A DNA stretch of 64,000 nucleotides from NCBI RefSeq assembly GCF_004216905.1, contig NZ_SGXJ01000009.1:1-64000 (forward strand), read 5' to 3'. Positions 51,343 to 60,418 of this stretch are shown one piece after another. Both the position numbers and the translations under genes were made by a program. A model generated the notes under the pieces. That model did not search any database. It saw only the letters and a list, made by a program, of their open reading frames with translations, and was not told the DNA's origin. Each line of letters starts with the position of its first letter. The first letter of the stretch is position 1. The DNA comes from Kribbella sp. VKM Ac-2569. Lineage in GTDB: Bacteria > Actinomycetota > Actinomycetes > Propionibacteriales > Kribbellaceae.

Positions 51343-52293
51343 ATGATCACGTCCTCGCCGCGCGGGGAGTACACGACGCGACTCAACCGCGTCGTCAATC
51401 ACATCGGCGCGCGCTTGGACGAGCCGCTCACCCTGCGCGAGCTCGCCGACGTCGCCGGCTTCTCGCCGTACCACTTCCACCGCATCTTCAAAGGCGTCAT
51501 GGGCGAGACGTTGAGCAGCTTCATCTGGCGGCTGAGGCTGGAGCGAGCAGCCAACCTCCTCGTCCGGCAACCAAGGACGCGAGTCACCGACATCGCCCTC
51601 AGCTGCGGATTCTCCTCACACTCCAACTTCGCGCGCGCCTTCAAGGAGCGCTTCGGCGTCAGCGCCTCCGAGTTCCGGACCGTCCAACCGCGCAAGCCGG
51701 GAGACACAGACCGCAAGGAGGGAGAAGGCAGCACCACACGTGCGCTCTACGCTCCGAACGAATGGGCCCGCTATCCCAAGGAGAGACGCACGATGAACGT
51801 CGAGGTCAAAACGCTGCCCACCTATCACGTTGCCTACATCCGCCGCTTCGCCTACAGCAAAGGCGTCTTCGCCGAGCACCTGAACGCCGCCTTCCAGCAG
51901 GTGTGCGGCTGGGTCGCCGCCCAAGGACTCTTCGGTCCCGACACCTTGGTGATTGGCGTCCCCCACGACAACCCCGACGTCACGCCCAACGACCGCTGCC
52001 GCTACGACGCGTGCGTCACCGTGCCGTCGAGCGTCACCACCGCGTCGACAGACGTCGACATCCAGGACCTTCCCGGCGGCCGCTACGCCGTACTGCGCAT
52101 CGACGTCGACGAACCGGCCGAGATCGGCCTCAAGGCTGATGCCATGTACGGCGATTGGTTACCCCGCAGCGGCTTCCAGGCAGACGACCGGCCACCCCTG
52201 GAGATCTATTACGACAGTGACGAACCCGGCACCGAGAAGCGCATCGTTCTCGACTTCTGCATACCCGTCACACCGCTGCGATCACTCGCCTGA
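51343..52293 (+). CDS. AraC-type regulator with C-terminal GyrI-like ligand domain
   Basis: 316 aa. Residues about 10-110: two AraC helix-turn-helix motifs (LTLRELADVAGFSPYHFHRIF and VTDIALSCGFSSHSNFARAF). Residues about 150-315: a GyrI-like/SbmC-type effector domain (VEVKTLPTYHVAYIRRFAYS, LEIYYDS, FCIPVTPL). The pair is the Rob/BmrR-like layout, in which the GyrI domain binds amphipathic drugs to switch on efflux or detoxification genes. ATG 51343 is the first in the frame within the domain; a weak GGGAG precedes it. No obvious target gene is adjacent. Confidence 0.88.
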   Translation: MITSSPRGEYTTRLNRVVNHIGARLDEPLTLRELADVAGFSPYHFHRIFKGVMGETLSSFIWRLRLERAANLLVRQPRTRVTDIALSCGFSSHSNFARAFKERFGVSASEFRTVQPRKPGDTDRKEGEGSTTRALYAPNEWARYPKERRTMNVEVKTLPTYHVAYIRRFAYSKGVFAEHLNAAFQQVCGWVAAQGLFGPDTLVIGVPHDNPDVTPNDRCRYDACVTVPSSVTTASTDVDIQDLPGGRYAVLRIDVDEPAEIGLKADAMYGDWLPRSGFQADDRPPLEIYYDSDEPGTEKRIVLDFCIPVTPLRSLA

Positions 52294-52339
52294 CAGGCAG
52301 AATCTCCGTCGGGCCAAAGGCGAGGCCTAGAGTGGTGCA

Positions 52340-53020
52340 ATGGCGTTGCGCGTCGTCTTCGCGGATGACAATTTTCTTGTGCGGGAGGGGATCTCTGCCC
52401 TTCTCGCCGAAGCCGGCGAGATCGACCTGGTCGAGACGGTTGTCGACCCGGTCAGTCTGCTCCGAGCGGTGGCCGAGCATCGGCCTGACGCCGTACTCAC
52501 CGACATCCGGATGCCGCCGACGTTCACGACCGAGGGGATCGACGTCGCCAAGCAGATCCGGTCCGACTACCCGTCGACCGGAGTTGTCGTCCTGTCCCAG
52601 TACGTCGAGGAGGAGTACGCCTTCGACCTGTTGTCGGACGGGGTCGCGGGACTCGGATACCTGTTGAAGGAGCGCGTCTCCGAGCTCGACGAACTCGTCC
52701 GGGCCCTGTACGACGTGGCGCGAGGCGGCTCCGTGCTCGATCCCAGAGTCGTCGAGGGACTGCTCGCACGGAAAGCCCAGGACGCACGGTCACCACTGCT
52801 CAGGCTGACCGGGCGCGAGCGCGAGGTGCTCCAGGAGATGGCGGCGGGCCGCAGCAATGCGGCCATCTCGAAGGCCCTGTTCATGAGTGAGCGTGCAGTG
52901 GAGAAACACATCAGCTCGCTCTTCCAGAAGCTTGGCTCGCCCGACGAGTCCGACGTGAACCGCCGGGTGATGGCCGTGCTCGCCTTTCTCGAGGCCACTG
53001 GCGGAGCGGCCGGTCGCTGA
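52340..53020 (+). CDS. NarL/FixJ-family response regulator
   Basis: 226 aa. Receiver domain with acidic pocket (FADDN), phosphoacceptor Asp55 (VLTDIRMPP), switch Ser/Lys (VVLSQYVEE, YLLKERV), then a LuxR-type HTH (LTGREREVLQEMAAGRSNAAISKALF, RAVEKHISSLFQKLG). It is probably phosphorylated by the intact kinase at 55516 in this locus. It lies 46 bp after the AraC gene and begins the two-component cluster. Confidence 0.92.
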   Translation: MALRVVFADDNFLVREGISALLAEAGEIDLVETVVDPVSLLRAVAEHRPDAVLTDIRMPPTFTTEGIDVAKQIRSDYPSTGVVVLSQYVEEEYAFDLLSDGVAGLGYLLKERVSELDELVRALYDVARGGSVLDPRVVEGLLARKAQDARSPLLRLTGREREVLQEMAAGRSNAAISKALFMSERAVEKHISSLFQKLGSPDESDVNRRVMAVLAFLEATGGAAGR

Positions 53021-53133
53021 GCAGCCCGCCGTACGGCGATCGGCAGGCGGACAACCGCCCCAAGCCGAGCGGTCAGCCCCATCCCGCCGCGACAACCCTC
53101 TGCGTCACCCTGAGAGCAGGAGGTGGGTAGGAG

Positions 53134-53502
53134 GTGGCCGCTGTACGTGTTCTGATCGTCGACGACCAGGAGCCCTTTCGCCGGGCAATCACTGCCGTGG
53201 TGTCGGAGACCGACGGCTTCGTGGTCGTGGCCGCGACATCATCGGGCGAGGAATCGCTGCACGCGGTTGCCCGGCTGCGTCCGGATCTCGTGCTGATGGA
53301 CGTCAACCTGCCGGGTATCGATGGCATCGAGGCCAGCCGGCGGATCACCCTGGCCGTCGACGCGCCGGTCGTCGTACTGCTCTCGACCTCCGACGCGGAC
53401 GCGTTCGACCTCACCGGCTGCGGGGCGGCCACGTACCTCGCGAAGGCCACCTTCGGCCCGGACCAGCTCGCCTCCACCTGGGCGGCCGCTCCGCGGCGCT
53501 AG
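53134..53502 (+). CDS. Stand-alone receiver (response regulator without output domain)
   Basis: 122 aa, receiver fold only. Acidic pair in IVDDQEPF, phosphoacceptor Asp56 in LVLMDVNLPG, Ser/Thr in LLSTSDAD and Lys in TYLAKATFG: phosphorylation competence appears intact. The DNA-binding domain is absent. GTG 53134 is preceded by AGGAGG. The last 4 bp overlap the convergent degenerate kinase. It could act as a phosphate sink or a connector between the sensor proteins in this locus. Confidence 0.85.
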   Translation: MAAVRVLIVDDQEPFRRAITAVVSETDGFVVVAATSSGEESLHAVARLRPDLVLMDVNLPGIDGIEASRRITLAVDAPVVVLLSTSDADAFDLTGCGAATYLAKATFGPDQLASTWAAAPRR

Positions 53503-55514
53503 ACCGGAGCAGCCGCGTCGATGGCGACCGGGATGCTGACGGACAACACCAGCGGATCATCCAGTGACAGTGTTCCGTCGACCGCCTCCACCCGGTCGAC
53601 GATCGACTGTACGTCGACCTCGCCCGGAGCGACTCCACGCACCTGAACGACCAGGTCCTGCCCCGCCATCCCCAGATCGATCCTGGCAGCGGTGGACCCG
53701 GCGCGCAGGACCTCGACACAGCAGAAGTAGACCGCCGCCTCGACCCGGGCGGAGAACCGCCGATCGGCCGACGGCTCGATCTGCAAGGCGGCGCCCAGAC
53801 CGTTCCTGGCCAGGTGCGAACGGAGCGCCCGGGAAAGTCCGGACCGGGCCAGCTGAGTGGGAAATACGCCGTGGGTCAGATCCCGCAACGACTCCAGTGC
53901 GGCGTTCGTCTCGGACACGAGCCGCTGGATCTCGGCCGACGCGGCGACGTCCGATCCGGCCACGCGGAGGGTCCGCAGACGCTCCGGCATCGGCTCGAGA
54001 TGCGACAGCACGTCACGGGAGATCGCGGACTCCAGCTGACGGCGAGTGGCGTCGTCCGCGGCGAGCAGCCGTCGTCGTGACTCGGCGAGTGCGCCGTTCG
54101 TGCGATCCAGAGCGACCACGTGCGCTGCCAGCTCCGACTCCATGGCGGCGTTGCGAAAGGCCAGCGCGGTCTGATCGGCCAGATCGTGGAGCAGCCGTTC
54201 GTCCGCCGTCCGGAGCCGGCGACCCTTCGGCATGGTCACGCCGATGCTGCCGAGGGTTTCGCCATCGTGCCGGACCGGCACCTCGCACTCCGACGGGCCG
54301 TCGGGCCGGCCGGGCCAGGTCCTGGAAATCTCCGCCGAGCCGGACACCCGCAGGACCGCGGTCGAGGATTGCGCGGACACCGCGCGCCCGGCCGCTTCTG
54401 CGACGGCGGGCAACAGCGATGCCGCCGACGGCGTCTCCGCGAGGCGCCGGCTGAAGTCGGACAGCGCCTCGTACGGCAGCGCCCGTGCCCCGTAGGCGAG
54501 CCGGTTGGCCAGCCGGACGACCCATCGGCGGAGCGGCTGGAACGCGACAGCGACCAGCGCGGTGGCCAGCAGGGACACCCAGAATCCGTCGGTCCGCGTA
54601 TTCACCAGGCCCGCGACGGCGAGCACCAGGCCGGCATAGCCGACCCCGGCGAAAATGGTGCCTAAGGCAACGATGACGGCCCGGTTGATGATCAGGTCCA
54701 GATCGAACAGCCGGTAGCGCAGCACCGCGACCGCGAACAGGAACGGCAGGCAGAGGAAGGAGACGAACAGCGGGAGGCTCGAGATCCAGGTCTGCTGATC
54801 ATCGTTCAGCGACTGCACGACGATCAGGTACACGAAGCTCAGGGCGACGAGGACCGCCGAGACCGCGATCAGCCGCAACTGCCGCCGCTGCTCGCCCCGG
54901 CTACGACGCAATCGGCGGACCATGGACACCATCGCGGCGAGCAATCCGCCCGCGAGGAGCGGCAGACCGGCGAAGGACAGCAGTCTGCCGACCGGCCCGA
55001 AGTTCTCCCGGTCGATCTCGAACTCGGTCGGCGGCAGGGTCAGCAAACTCCCTGCGTAAGCGCCGTAGCCCAGCAAGGCCACGATCGCCGCGGCCCGCCA
55101 TCGGTGAGACTGGAAATGGCCGTCCGGCGCCACCAGGAACACGATGGCCAACGCGGCGAGCGAGAGCTGTCCACCCAGCAGGGCAGCGATCCAGCTCGCG
55201 GTCCCGCCAAGGCTCCGCGAGCCGGGCCCGTCAGCGGTGAGCACCCAGATGCCGTAGGCCTCGGCCAGCAACGAGATCGAGGCGGTGAAGCCGATCAGAC
55301 ACAGCAGCCAGCCGATCGGATGCCTGGCCCATCGCGCCACGATCAGTGCGCCCATCGCCGCGCAGCCGACGACGGCGCCGGTGACGAACGGGAAGCCGTG
55401 GACGGCCACGGCCTCTTCGGACAGCAGTGGCCGGTACGTCGAGGTCACCCAGACGTCCGCCCCTGCGATCAGTGCCGTGAGCGCCGTCAGTACCCACGCC
55501 ACCCGCGCGTACAT
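53499..55514 (-). CDS. Degenerate sensor histidine kinase (pseudokinase)
   Basis: 671 aa. N-terminal half: about nine membrane helices (RVAWVLTALTALIAGADVW, FPFVTGAVVGCAAMGALI and others), then a GAF-like domain (about residues 380-480) and HisKA_3-like/HATPase-like C-terminus. The DHp segment reads RRQLESAISRDVLSHL where active kinases have the IHDGAQQHL form, so the phosphoacceptor His is missing. The ATPase N-box (EVLRAGSTA) and G-box (RGVAPG) also lack key residues. It may be a signal-binding partner of the true kinase at 55516. ATG 55514 follows AGGGGGA; it begins 1 bp after that gene's stop. Confidence 0.75.
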   Translation of the reverse strand: MYARVAWVLTALTALIAGADVWVTSTYRPLLSEEAVAVHGFPFVTGAVVGCAAMGALIVARWARHPIGWLLCLIGFTASISLLAEAYGIWVLTADGPGSRSLGGTASWIAALLGGQLSLAALAIVFLVAPDGHFQSHRWRAAAIVALLGYGAYAGSLLTLPPTEFEIDRENFGPVGRLLSFAGLPLLAGGLLAAMVSMVRRLRRSRGEQRRQLRLIAVSAVLVALSFVYLIVVQSLNDDQQTWISSLPLFVSFLCLPFLFAVAVLRYRLFDLDLIINRAVIVALGTIFAGVGYAGLVLAVAGLVNTRTDGFWVSLLATALVAVAFQPLRRWVVRLANRLAYGARALPYEALSDFSRRLAETPSAASLLPAVAEAAGRAVSAQSSTAVLRVSGSAEISRTWPGRPDGPSECEVPVRHDGETLGSIGVTMPKGRRLRTADERLLHDLADQTALAFRNAAMESELAAHVVALDRTNGALAESRRRLLAADDATRRQLESAISRDVLSHLEPMPERLRTLRVAGSDVAASAEIQRLVSETNAALESLRDLTHGVFPTQLARSGLSRALRSHLARNGLGAALQIEPSADRRFSARVEAAVYFCCVEVLRAGSTAARIDLGMAGQDLVVQVRGVAPGEVDVQSIVDRVEAVDGTLSLDDPLVLSVSIPVAIDAAAPV

Positions 55515-55515
55515 C

Positions 55516-56814
55516 TCAGTCCCCCTGCCGACGTACACCTGGCAGCCGCGCCGCGATCAGGGTGCCGTGCGACGGCGTCGTCTCGATCGTCAGCGTGCCT
55601 CCGGCCGACTCGACCCGGTCACGCATGTTGGCCAGGCCCGCACCCGCGGGAACCGCGCCGAGATCGAACCCGGCCCCGTGGTCCTGAACGGTCAACTCCA
55701 AGAGACCGGGACCGCCCCGGAGACCGAGGTGAACAGCATTCGCCGACGAGTGCTTGACCGAGTTCTGCAATGCCTCCAGCGCGCAGAAGTACGCCGCCGC
55801 CTCGACACCGGCCGGGTAACGGCCGAGGTCGGCAACAGCAAGTTCGACCGGGAGCGGGCTCTGGGAGATCGCCGTACGTAGGGCGGCTTCGAGCCCTTCG
55901 TCGGCCAGCAGGCTCGGGTAGATACCTCGCGAGAGGCTGATGATCACGTCGATGGTCGCGGTCGCCGCCTTGGACTGCTCCACGACGAGCCGATCGGCCC
56001 GTTCGGGCGCCCGGCCGGTCAAGGTGCGGGCGAGGCTCAGGTTCACGGCGAGCGCGACCAGATGCTGTTGCGCGCCGTCATGAATGTCGCGCTCCAGCCG
56101 TCTCCGCTCGGCGTCCTGTGCGTCGACGAGTCGCTGCCGGGACATCCGCAGCTCGGCCGCCAGCGTTGACAGTTCCGCGATCCGATGGACGAGTTCGGCG
56201 CGCAGCCGTGTGCCTCGCAGGACGAGCCCGGCCTGGTTCGCCAGGCCCGCGAACAGGCGTTCCTCGACCGGAGTCAGCGGTACGTTCTCATGTTCCTGAA
56301 CGGCCAGGACGCCGAGCAACTCCCCCGCCTGACGCACCGGGAGCTCCCGTCGGCCGGGCCCGTCGCCGGCTACGGGCGGCCGATCGTCACCGGGCGGCCA
56401 GGTCGCGGCCAGCCTCAACCGGCCGTCGACCATCAGCCACACCTGCGCCGACTTGGCAGCCGTGCCATCGGCCAGGATCTCCGCCATCCGCGCCGGCAGG
56501 TCGTCGGCGGCGCGGCTACCGGTCACCTCCGGCGAGAACCGCCTCAAGATCTCGTACGGCGATTGCCGTCCGCCGTGCACCAGCCGCGACATGACGATCT
56601 CGAGGCGTGACTGCACCCGACCGAAGGCCAGCGCAACCACCGCGGTGGCCAGCACCGAGAGTCCCAGGTGGGGCGAGGACGTGTGGCCGATCAGTGCGCC
56701 GCCGCCCAGCACGATCACGACGTACACCAGCACCACGAACACAACGAGCCCGCCCACCATCAGTAGGCCGGCGAGTCGTTCACGGCCCGTCAGCCATCGC
56801 CCCCACACCCTCAT
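55516..56814 (-). CDS. Sensor histidine kinase (NarX/HisKA_3 type)
   Basis: 432 aa. Membrane helices near residues 15-40 and 50-65, GAF-like region about 105-200, DHp helix with phosphoacceptor His245 in RDIHDGAQQHLVALAV, ATPase with N-box EALQNSVKHS and G-boxes DHGAGFD and AGLANMRDR. It autophosphorylates and most likely passes phosphate to the NarL-type regulator at 52340. It is transcribed with the pseudokinase at 53499. Confidence 0.9.
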   Translation of the reverse strand: MRVWGRWLTGRERLAGLLMVGGLVVFVVLVYVVIVLGGGALIGHTSSPHLGLSVLATAVVALAFGRVQSRLEIVMSRLVHGGRQSPYEILRRFSPEVTGSRAADDLPARMAEILADGTAAKSAQVWLMVDGRLRLAATWPPGDDRPPVAGDGPGRRELPVRQAGELLGVLAVQEHENVPLTPVEERLFAGLANQAGLVLRGTRLRAELVHRIAELSTLAAELRMSRQRLVDAQDAERRRLERDIHDGAQQHLVALAVNLSLARTLTGRAPERADRLVVEQSKAATATIDVIISLSRGIYPSLLADEGLEAALRTAISQSPLPVELAVADLGRYPAGVEAAAYFCALEALQNSVKHSSANAVHLGLRGGPGLLELTVQDHGAGFDLGAVPAGAGLANMRDRVESAGGTLTIETTPSHGTLIAARLPGVRRQGD

Positions 56815-57021
56815 CTCTGCAGTCTGCGCCCCCCTTCATCGAGATGGGAGTACCCGAACCCCTCAGGGGTGGGTTATCCGCACGATCTTCCGCTCGATGC
56901 CTACGGCCGTCCCCCGGCCGCGGTGCGCCCAGCCCGATGGGAGTCTGCGGCGCGAACGCCTTTGCTGGTAACACGGCCGCTCGTTCCGAGGAGGCCGATC
57001 CAGCCACAGGGGGAATCACCG

Positions 57022-57789
57022 ATGTCTGCCTCCATCAGCACGACCGACAGCACCATCGCTCCGACCACGGTCGCGGCCCGGGCCGAGGGTGTCAGCAAGT
57101 TCTACGGCACCGGAGACGCGACGGTCGCCGCGCTCAAAGACGTTCACGTCACGCTGCAGACCGGCGAGTTCACCGCGATCATGGGCCCGTCCGGCTCGGG
57201 CAAGTCGACGCTGCTGCACATGCTGGCCGGCCTCGACCGGCCGACGTCCGGCGAGATCTTCCTCGGAGACACCCGGATCAGCGCGCTCAACGACAAGGCA
57301 CTCACACTGCTCCGCCGGGATCGCATCGGGTTCATCTTCCAGTCCTTCAACCTGCTCCCCACGATGACCGCGGCGGAGAACATCGTGCTGCCGATCCGCA
57401 TCGCCGGCCGCAAGCCCGACGCGGCTTGGGTGCAGTCGATCGTCGACAAGCTAGGACTTGCCGACCGGCTGACCCACCGGCCGACCGAGCTGTCAGGTGG
57501 GCAACAGCAGAGGGTCGCCGCGGCTCGCGCCTTGGCCTCGCGTCCACAGATCGTCTTCGCCGACGAGCCCACCGGCGCACTCGACTCGGCCTCCGGCACC
57601 GAGCTGCTCGGGTTCTTGCGCAAGGCCGTCAAGGAGCTCGGCCAGACCGTTGTCATGGTCACCCACGACCCGACCGCGGCGAGCTATGCCGACCGGGTCC
57701 TGTTCCTGGCCGACGGCCACGTCGTCGACGAGATGTTCGAGCCGACCGCCGACGCCGTACTCGACTTCATGAAGCACCTAGGAGGCTGA
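57022..57789 (+). CDS. ABC transporter ATP-binding protein (MacB/LolD type)
   Basis: 255 aa. Walker A GPSGSGKS, Q-loop FQSFNLLPTMTA, signature LSGGQQQR, Walker B VFADEPTGALD, His-loop VTHDP. The TGALD form is typical of MacB/LolD ATPases. ATG 57022 has GGGGG nine bases upstream; longer in-frame codons to 56869 are not supported. It powers the FtsX-type permease that begins 3 bp after its stop. The divergent kinase genes 207 bp away probably regulate it. Confidence 0.92.
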   Translation: MSASISTTDSTIAPTTVAARAEGVSKFYGTGDATVAALKDVHVTLQTGEFTAIMGPSGSGKSTLLHMLAGLDRPTSGEIFLGDTRISALNDKALTLLRRDRIGFIFQSFNLLPTMTAAENIVLPIRIAGRKPDAAWVQSIVDKLGLADRLTHRPTELSGGQQQRVAAARALASRPQIVFADEPTGALDSASGTELLGFLRKAVKELGQTVVMVTHDPTAASYADRVLFLADGHVVDEMFEPTADAVLDFMKHLGG

Positions 57790-57792
57790 GCC

Positions 57793-60336
57793 ATGTTCAC
57801 GGCAACTCTGCGGGGCATGCTCGCCCACAAGGTACGACTCGTACTGACCATCGCCTCGATCGCGCTGGGGGTCGCGTTCCTGGCCGGCACCCTCATCCTG
57901 ACCGACACCATGCGACTGGCCTTCGACCAACTGTTCGGCAAGGTCTCCGCCGGGACCTCGGCGGTCGTCCGCGCCGAGTCCGCCTTCAGCCAGACCGAGG
58001 GCATCAGCACCAGCCGTGCACCGATCCCCGCTTCCGTCCTCGACCAGGTACGCACGGTTGACGGAGTCCGCGTCGCCGAAGGTGCCGTCAGCGGCTACGC
58101 ACTGCTGACCGACAATGCCGGCAAGGCGGTACTGACCAGTGGTGGAGCTCCCACCATGGGCTACAGCCTCGCGGCCGACTCGGCACTGCGCGGTGACGTC
58201 AAGCTCCTCAGCGGCAACGCTCCGTCGGGACCGCGCCAGGTGGCGATCGACGCGACCAGTGCCGAGGAGCACCACATCGCGCTCGGCTCCACCATCAAGG
58301 TGCTGTTCCAGGGCCCGGCCCAGGACTTCACCGTGGTGGGGACCGTCGGTTTCGGCAAGGAGAAGAACCTCGGCGGGACGACTGGCGCGTACTTCGACTC
58401 CGCCACCGCACAGCAGGTGCTCGGCGCACCCGGGTTCTTCGACGCGATCAACGTCAGCTCGGACACCGGTGTGCAACCGGCCGAGCTGGTCCGACGGATG
58501 AACGCCGTACTGCCTGACGGCGCCGAAGCCGTCACCGGCGCGACCGTGGTGAAGGAATCCGCGGACGCGGTGAACAAGGACCTCAAGGTCGTCGGCATCA
58601 TGTTCATGATCTTCGCCGGGATCGCGTTGTTCGTCGGTGCGTTCATCATCTGGAACACCTTCACCATGACGATCACCCAGCGGTCCAGGGAGATCGCGTT
58701 GCTGCGGGCCATCGGTGCCACCCGGCGCCAGGTGAACCGGAGCCTGATCGTCGAGGCCCTCCTGCTGGGCGCCCTCGCGTCGGCGGTCGGGATCGCTCTC
58801 GGCCTGCTGGTTGCCAAGGGCCTCAACCTGCTCATGGACGCTGTCGGCTTCAGCCTGCCCAGTACGTCGCTGCAAGTCGAACCGCGCACCATCGTCGTAT
58901 CGCTACTGGTCGGCACGCTGGTGACCGTCGTGGCCGCCCTCGTGCCGGCGTACCGGGCCACGAAGGTACTGCCGGTCGAGGCTCTCCGCGAAGCAGTGCC
59001 CGGCGCAGGCAACCCGTCTCCGAAGCGCGTCATCGCCGGCGCCATCGTGACCGGACTCGGCCTGGCCGGACTGTTCATGACACTGTACGGCGATCTCACC
59101 ATGAAGGTCTTCGGCCCCAGCCTGCTGGCCATCATCGTCGGTGTCCTGATGCTGCTGCCGGCCGCGGCTCGTCCGCTCGCCTCGCTGATCGGCGTACCGC
59201 TGCGGCTGCGTGGTCTGCCGGGTGATCTGGCCAGGCAGAACGCGATGCGCAATCCCCGCCGTACCTCGTCCACCGCGGCCGCGCTGATGGTCGGTCTGAC
59301 GCTGGTGGTCAGCATGGGCGTGTTCGCCTCGTCGCTGAAGGCCTCGTTCACCGACCTCGTCGGAGATTCGACCAATGCCGACCTGTTCGTGACGCCCTCG
59401 AGCAAACAGGCCCCGGGCTTCAGCCCCGAGGTGACCAAGGTTGTCCAGGCGGTTTCCGGTGTCGACAAGGTGTCGGCCAGTGGCTGGGGACAAGCCCGGT
59501 TCAACGGTACGGATTCGAGCTACTCCGCGATCGACCCCGCGACCGCGACAGCAGGCCTGAACCTGCGGTTGTCGTCCGGCTCGGTCTCCGACCTCGGTCT
59601 GGACGGGGTCGTGGTGGCGCAGAAGGCCGCCACCACTCACGGGTGGAAGCTCGGAACCGTCATCCGCGGCGAGTTCGCCGAGACAGGGAAACACACCTTG
59701 CGCGTCGTCGGTATCTACGACAGCAAGGGCTGGATCAGTGACGACTACGTCATCAGCATCGCTGCTCAGACCGCGGCCGCCGGCCAGCAATTGACGGCCT
59801 CCGGCCTGGTCACGCTCGTGGACGGCGCCGACAAGGGAACGGTGCAGCGTGCCGTCACCGACGCTCTGGCCGGCCACCCGGATGCCAAGGTGCTCGACCG
59901 GAAGGGATTCGAGAAGGAAGCGAGCGGCTTCATCGACCAGTTGCTCACCTTCGTCACCGTGATGCTGTTGCTGGCGGTCGTGATCGCGCTGCTGGGCATC
60001 GTCAACACGCTCGTGCTCTCGGTGTACGAGCGCACCCGTGAGCTGGGCCTGCTGCGGGCCGTCGGCATGACGCGGGCCCAGGTCCGGGCGATGGTCCGGT
60101 GGGAGTCCGTGGTCATCTCCCTGATCGGCGCACTCGCCGGAGCCGCCCTCGGCATCGGGCTGGGGCTCGCGCTCTCCCAGGCACTCGCGGACGAAGGCAT
60201 CAAGTCCATCTCGGTCCCGGGCCTGCAGGTCACGCTGTACGTCGTGCTCGCGGCCGTCGCCGGTGTGCTCGCCGCCATCGGGCCGGCACGATCCGCCGCC
60301 AAGGTCGACGTACTACGGGCGGTGGTCGCCGACTGA
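57793..60336 (+). CDS. FtsX/MacB-type ABC permease
   Basis: 847 aa, with the duplicated FtsX layout. Helix near residue 15-35, a large extracytoplasmic domain, then three helices (about 270-400) with SREIALLRAIGATRRQVNRS, a helix pair near 410-460, a second large extracytoplasmic domain and three final helices with RTRELGLLRAVGMTRAQVR. Two such repeated halves are usual for actinobacterial exporters of antimicrobial or lipid substrates. It forms an exporter with 57022. ATG 57793 lies 3 bp after the ATPase stop. Confidence 0.9.
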   Translation: MFTATLRGMLAHKVRLVLTIASIALGVAFLAGTLILTDTMRLAFDQLFGKVSAGTSAVVRAESAFSQTEGISTSRAPIPASVLDQVRTVDGVRVAEGAVSGYALLTDNAGKAVLTSGGAPTMGYSLAADSALRGDVKLLSGNAPSGPRQVAIDATSAEEHHIALGSTIKVLFQGPAQDFTVVGTVGFGKEKNLGGTTGAYFDSATAQQVLGAPGFFDAINVSSDTGVQPAELVRRMNAVLPDGAEAVTGATVVKESADAVNKDLKVVGIMFMIFAGIALFVGAFIIWNTFTMTITQRSREIALLRAIGATRRQVNRSLIVEALLLGALASAVGIALGLLVAKGLNLLMDAVGFSLPSTSLQVEPRTIVVSLLVGTLVTVVAALVPAYRATKVLPVEALREAVPGAGNPSPKRVIAGAIVTGLGLAGLFMTLYGDLTMKVFGPSLLAIIVGVLMLLPAAARPLASLIGVPLRLRGLPGDLARQNAMRNPRRTSSTAAALMVGLTLVVSMGVFASSLKASFTDLVGDSTNADLFVTPSSKQAPGFSPEVTKVVQAVSGVDKVSASGWGQARFNGTDSSYSAIDPATATAGLNLRLSSGSVSDLGLDGVVVAQKAATTHGWKLGTVIRGEFAETGKHTLRVVGIYDSKGWISDDYVISIAAQTAAAGQQLTASGLVTLVDGADKGTVQRAVTDALAGHPDAKVLDRKGFEKEASGFIDQLLTFVTVMLLLAVVIALLGIVNTLVLSVYERTRELGLLRAVGMTRAQVRAMVRWESVVISLIGALAGAALGIGLGLALSQALADEGIKSISVPGLQVTLYVVLAAVAGVLAAIGPARSAAKVDVLRAVVAD

Positions 60337-60369
60337 AAACCCGGCTTCATCGATTGTCCATTCGTACCT

Positions 60370-60397
60370 GGGGATGTGGCGGTCCCGCCACATCCCC
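60370..60397 (+). terminator. Perfect hairpin after the FtsX gene
   Basis: GGGGATGTGGCGG and CCGCCACATCCCC are perfect 13-bp arms separated by TC. No T-run follows. It lies 33 bp past the permease stop and 21 bp before the next ATG, so it may be a weak terminator, an RNA processing stop or a site that separates expression of the two cistrons. Confidence 0.5.
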
Positions 60398-60418
60398 GCT
60401 CACCGAAAGGTTGGCCCC

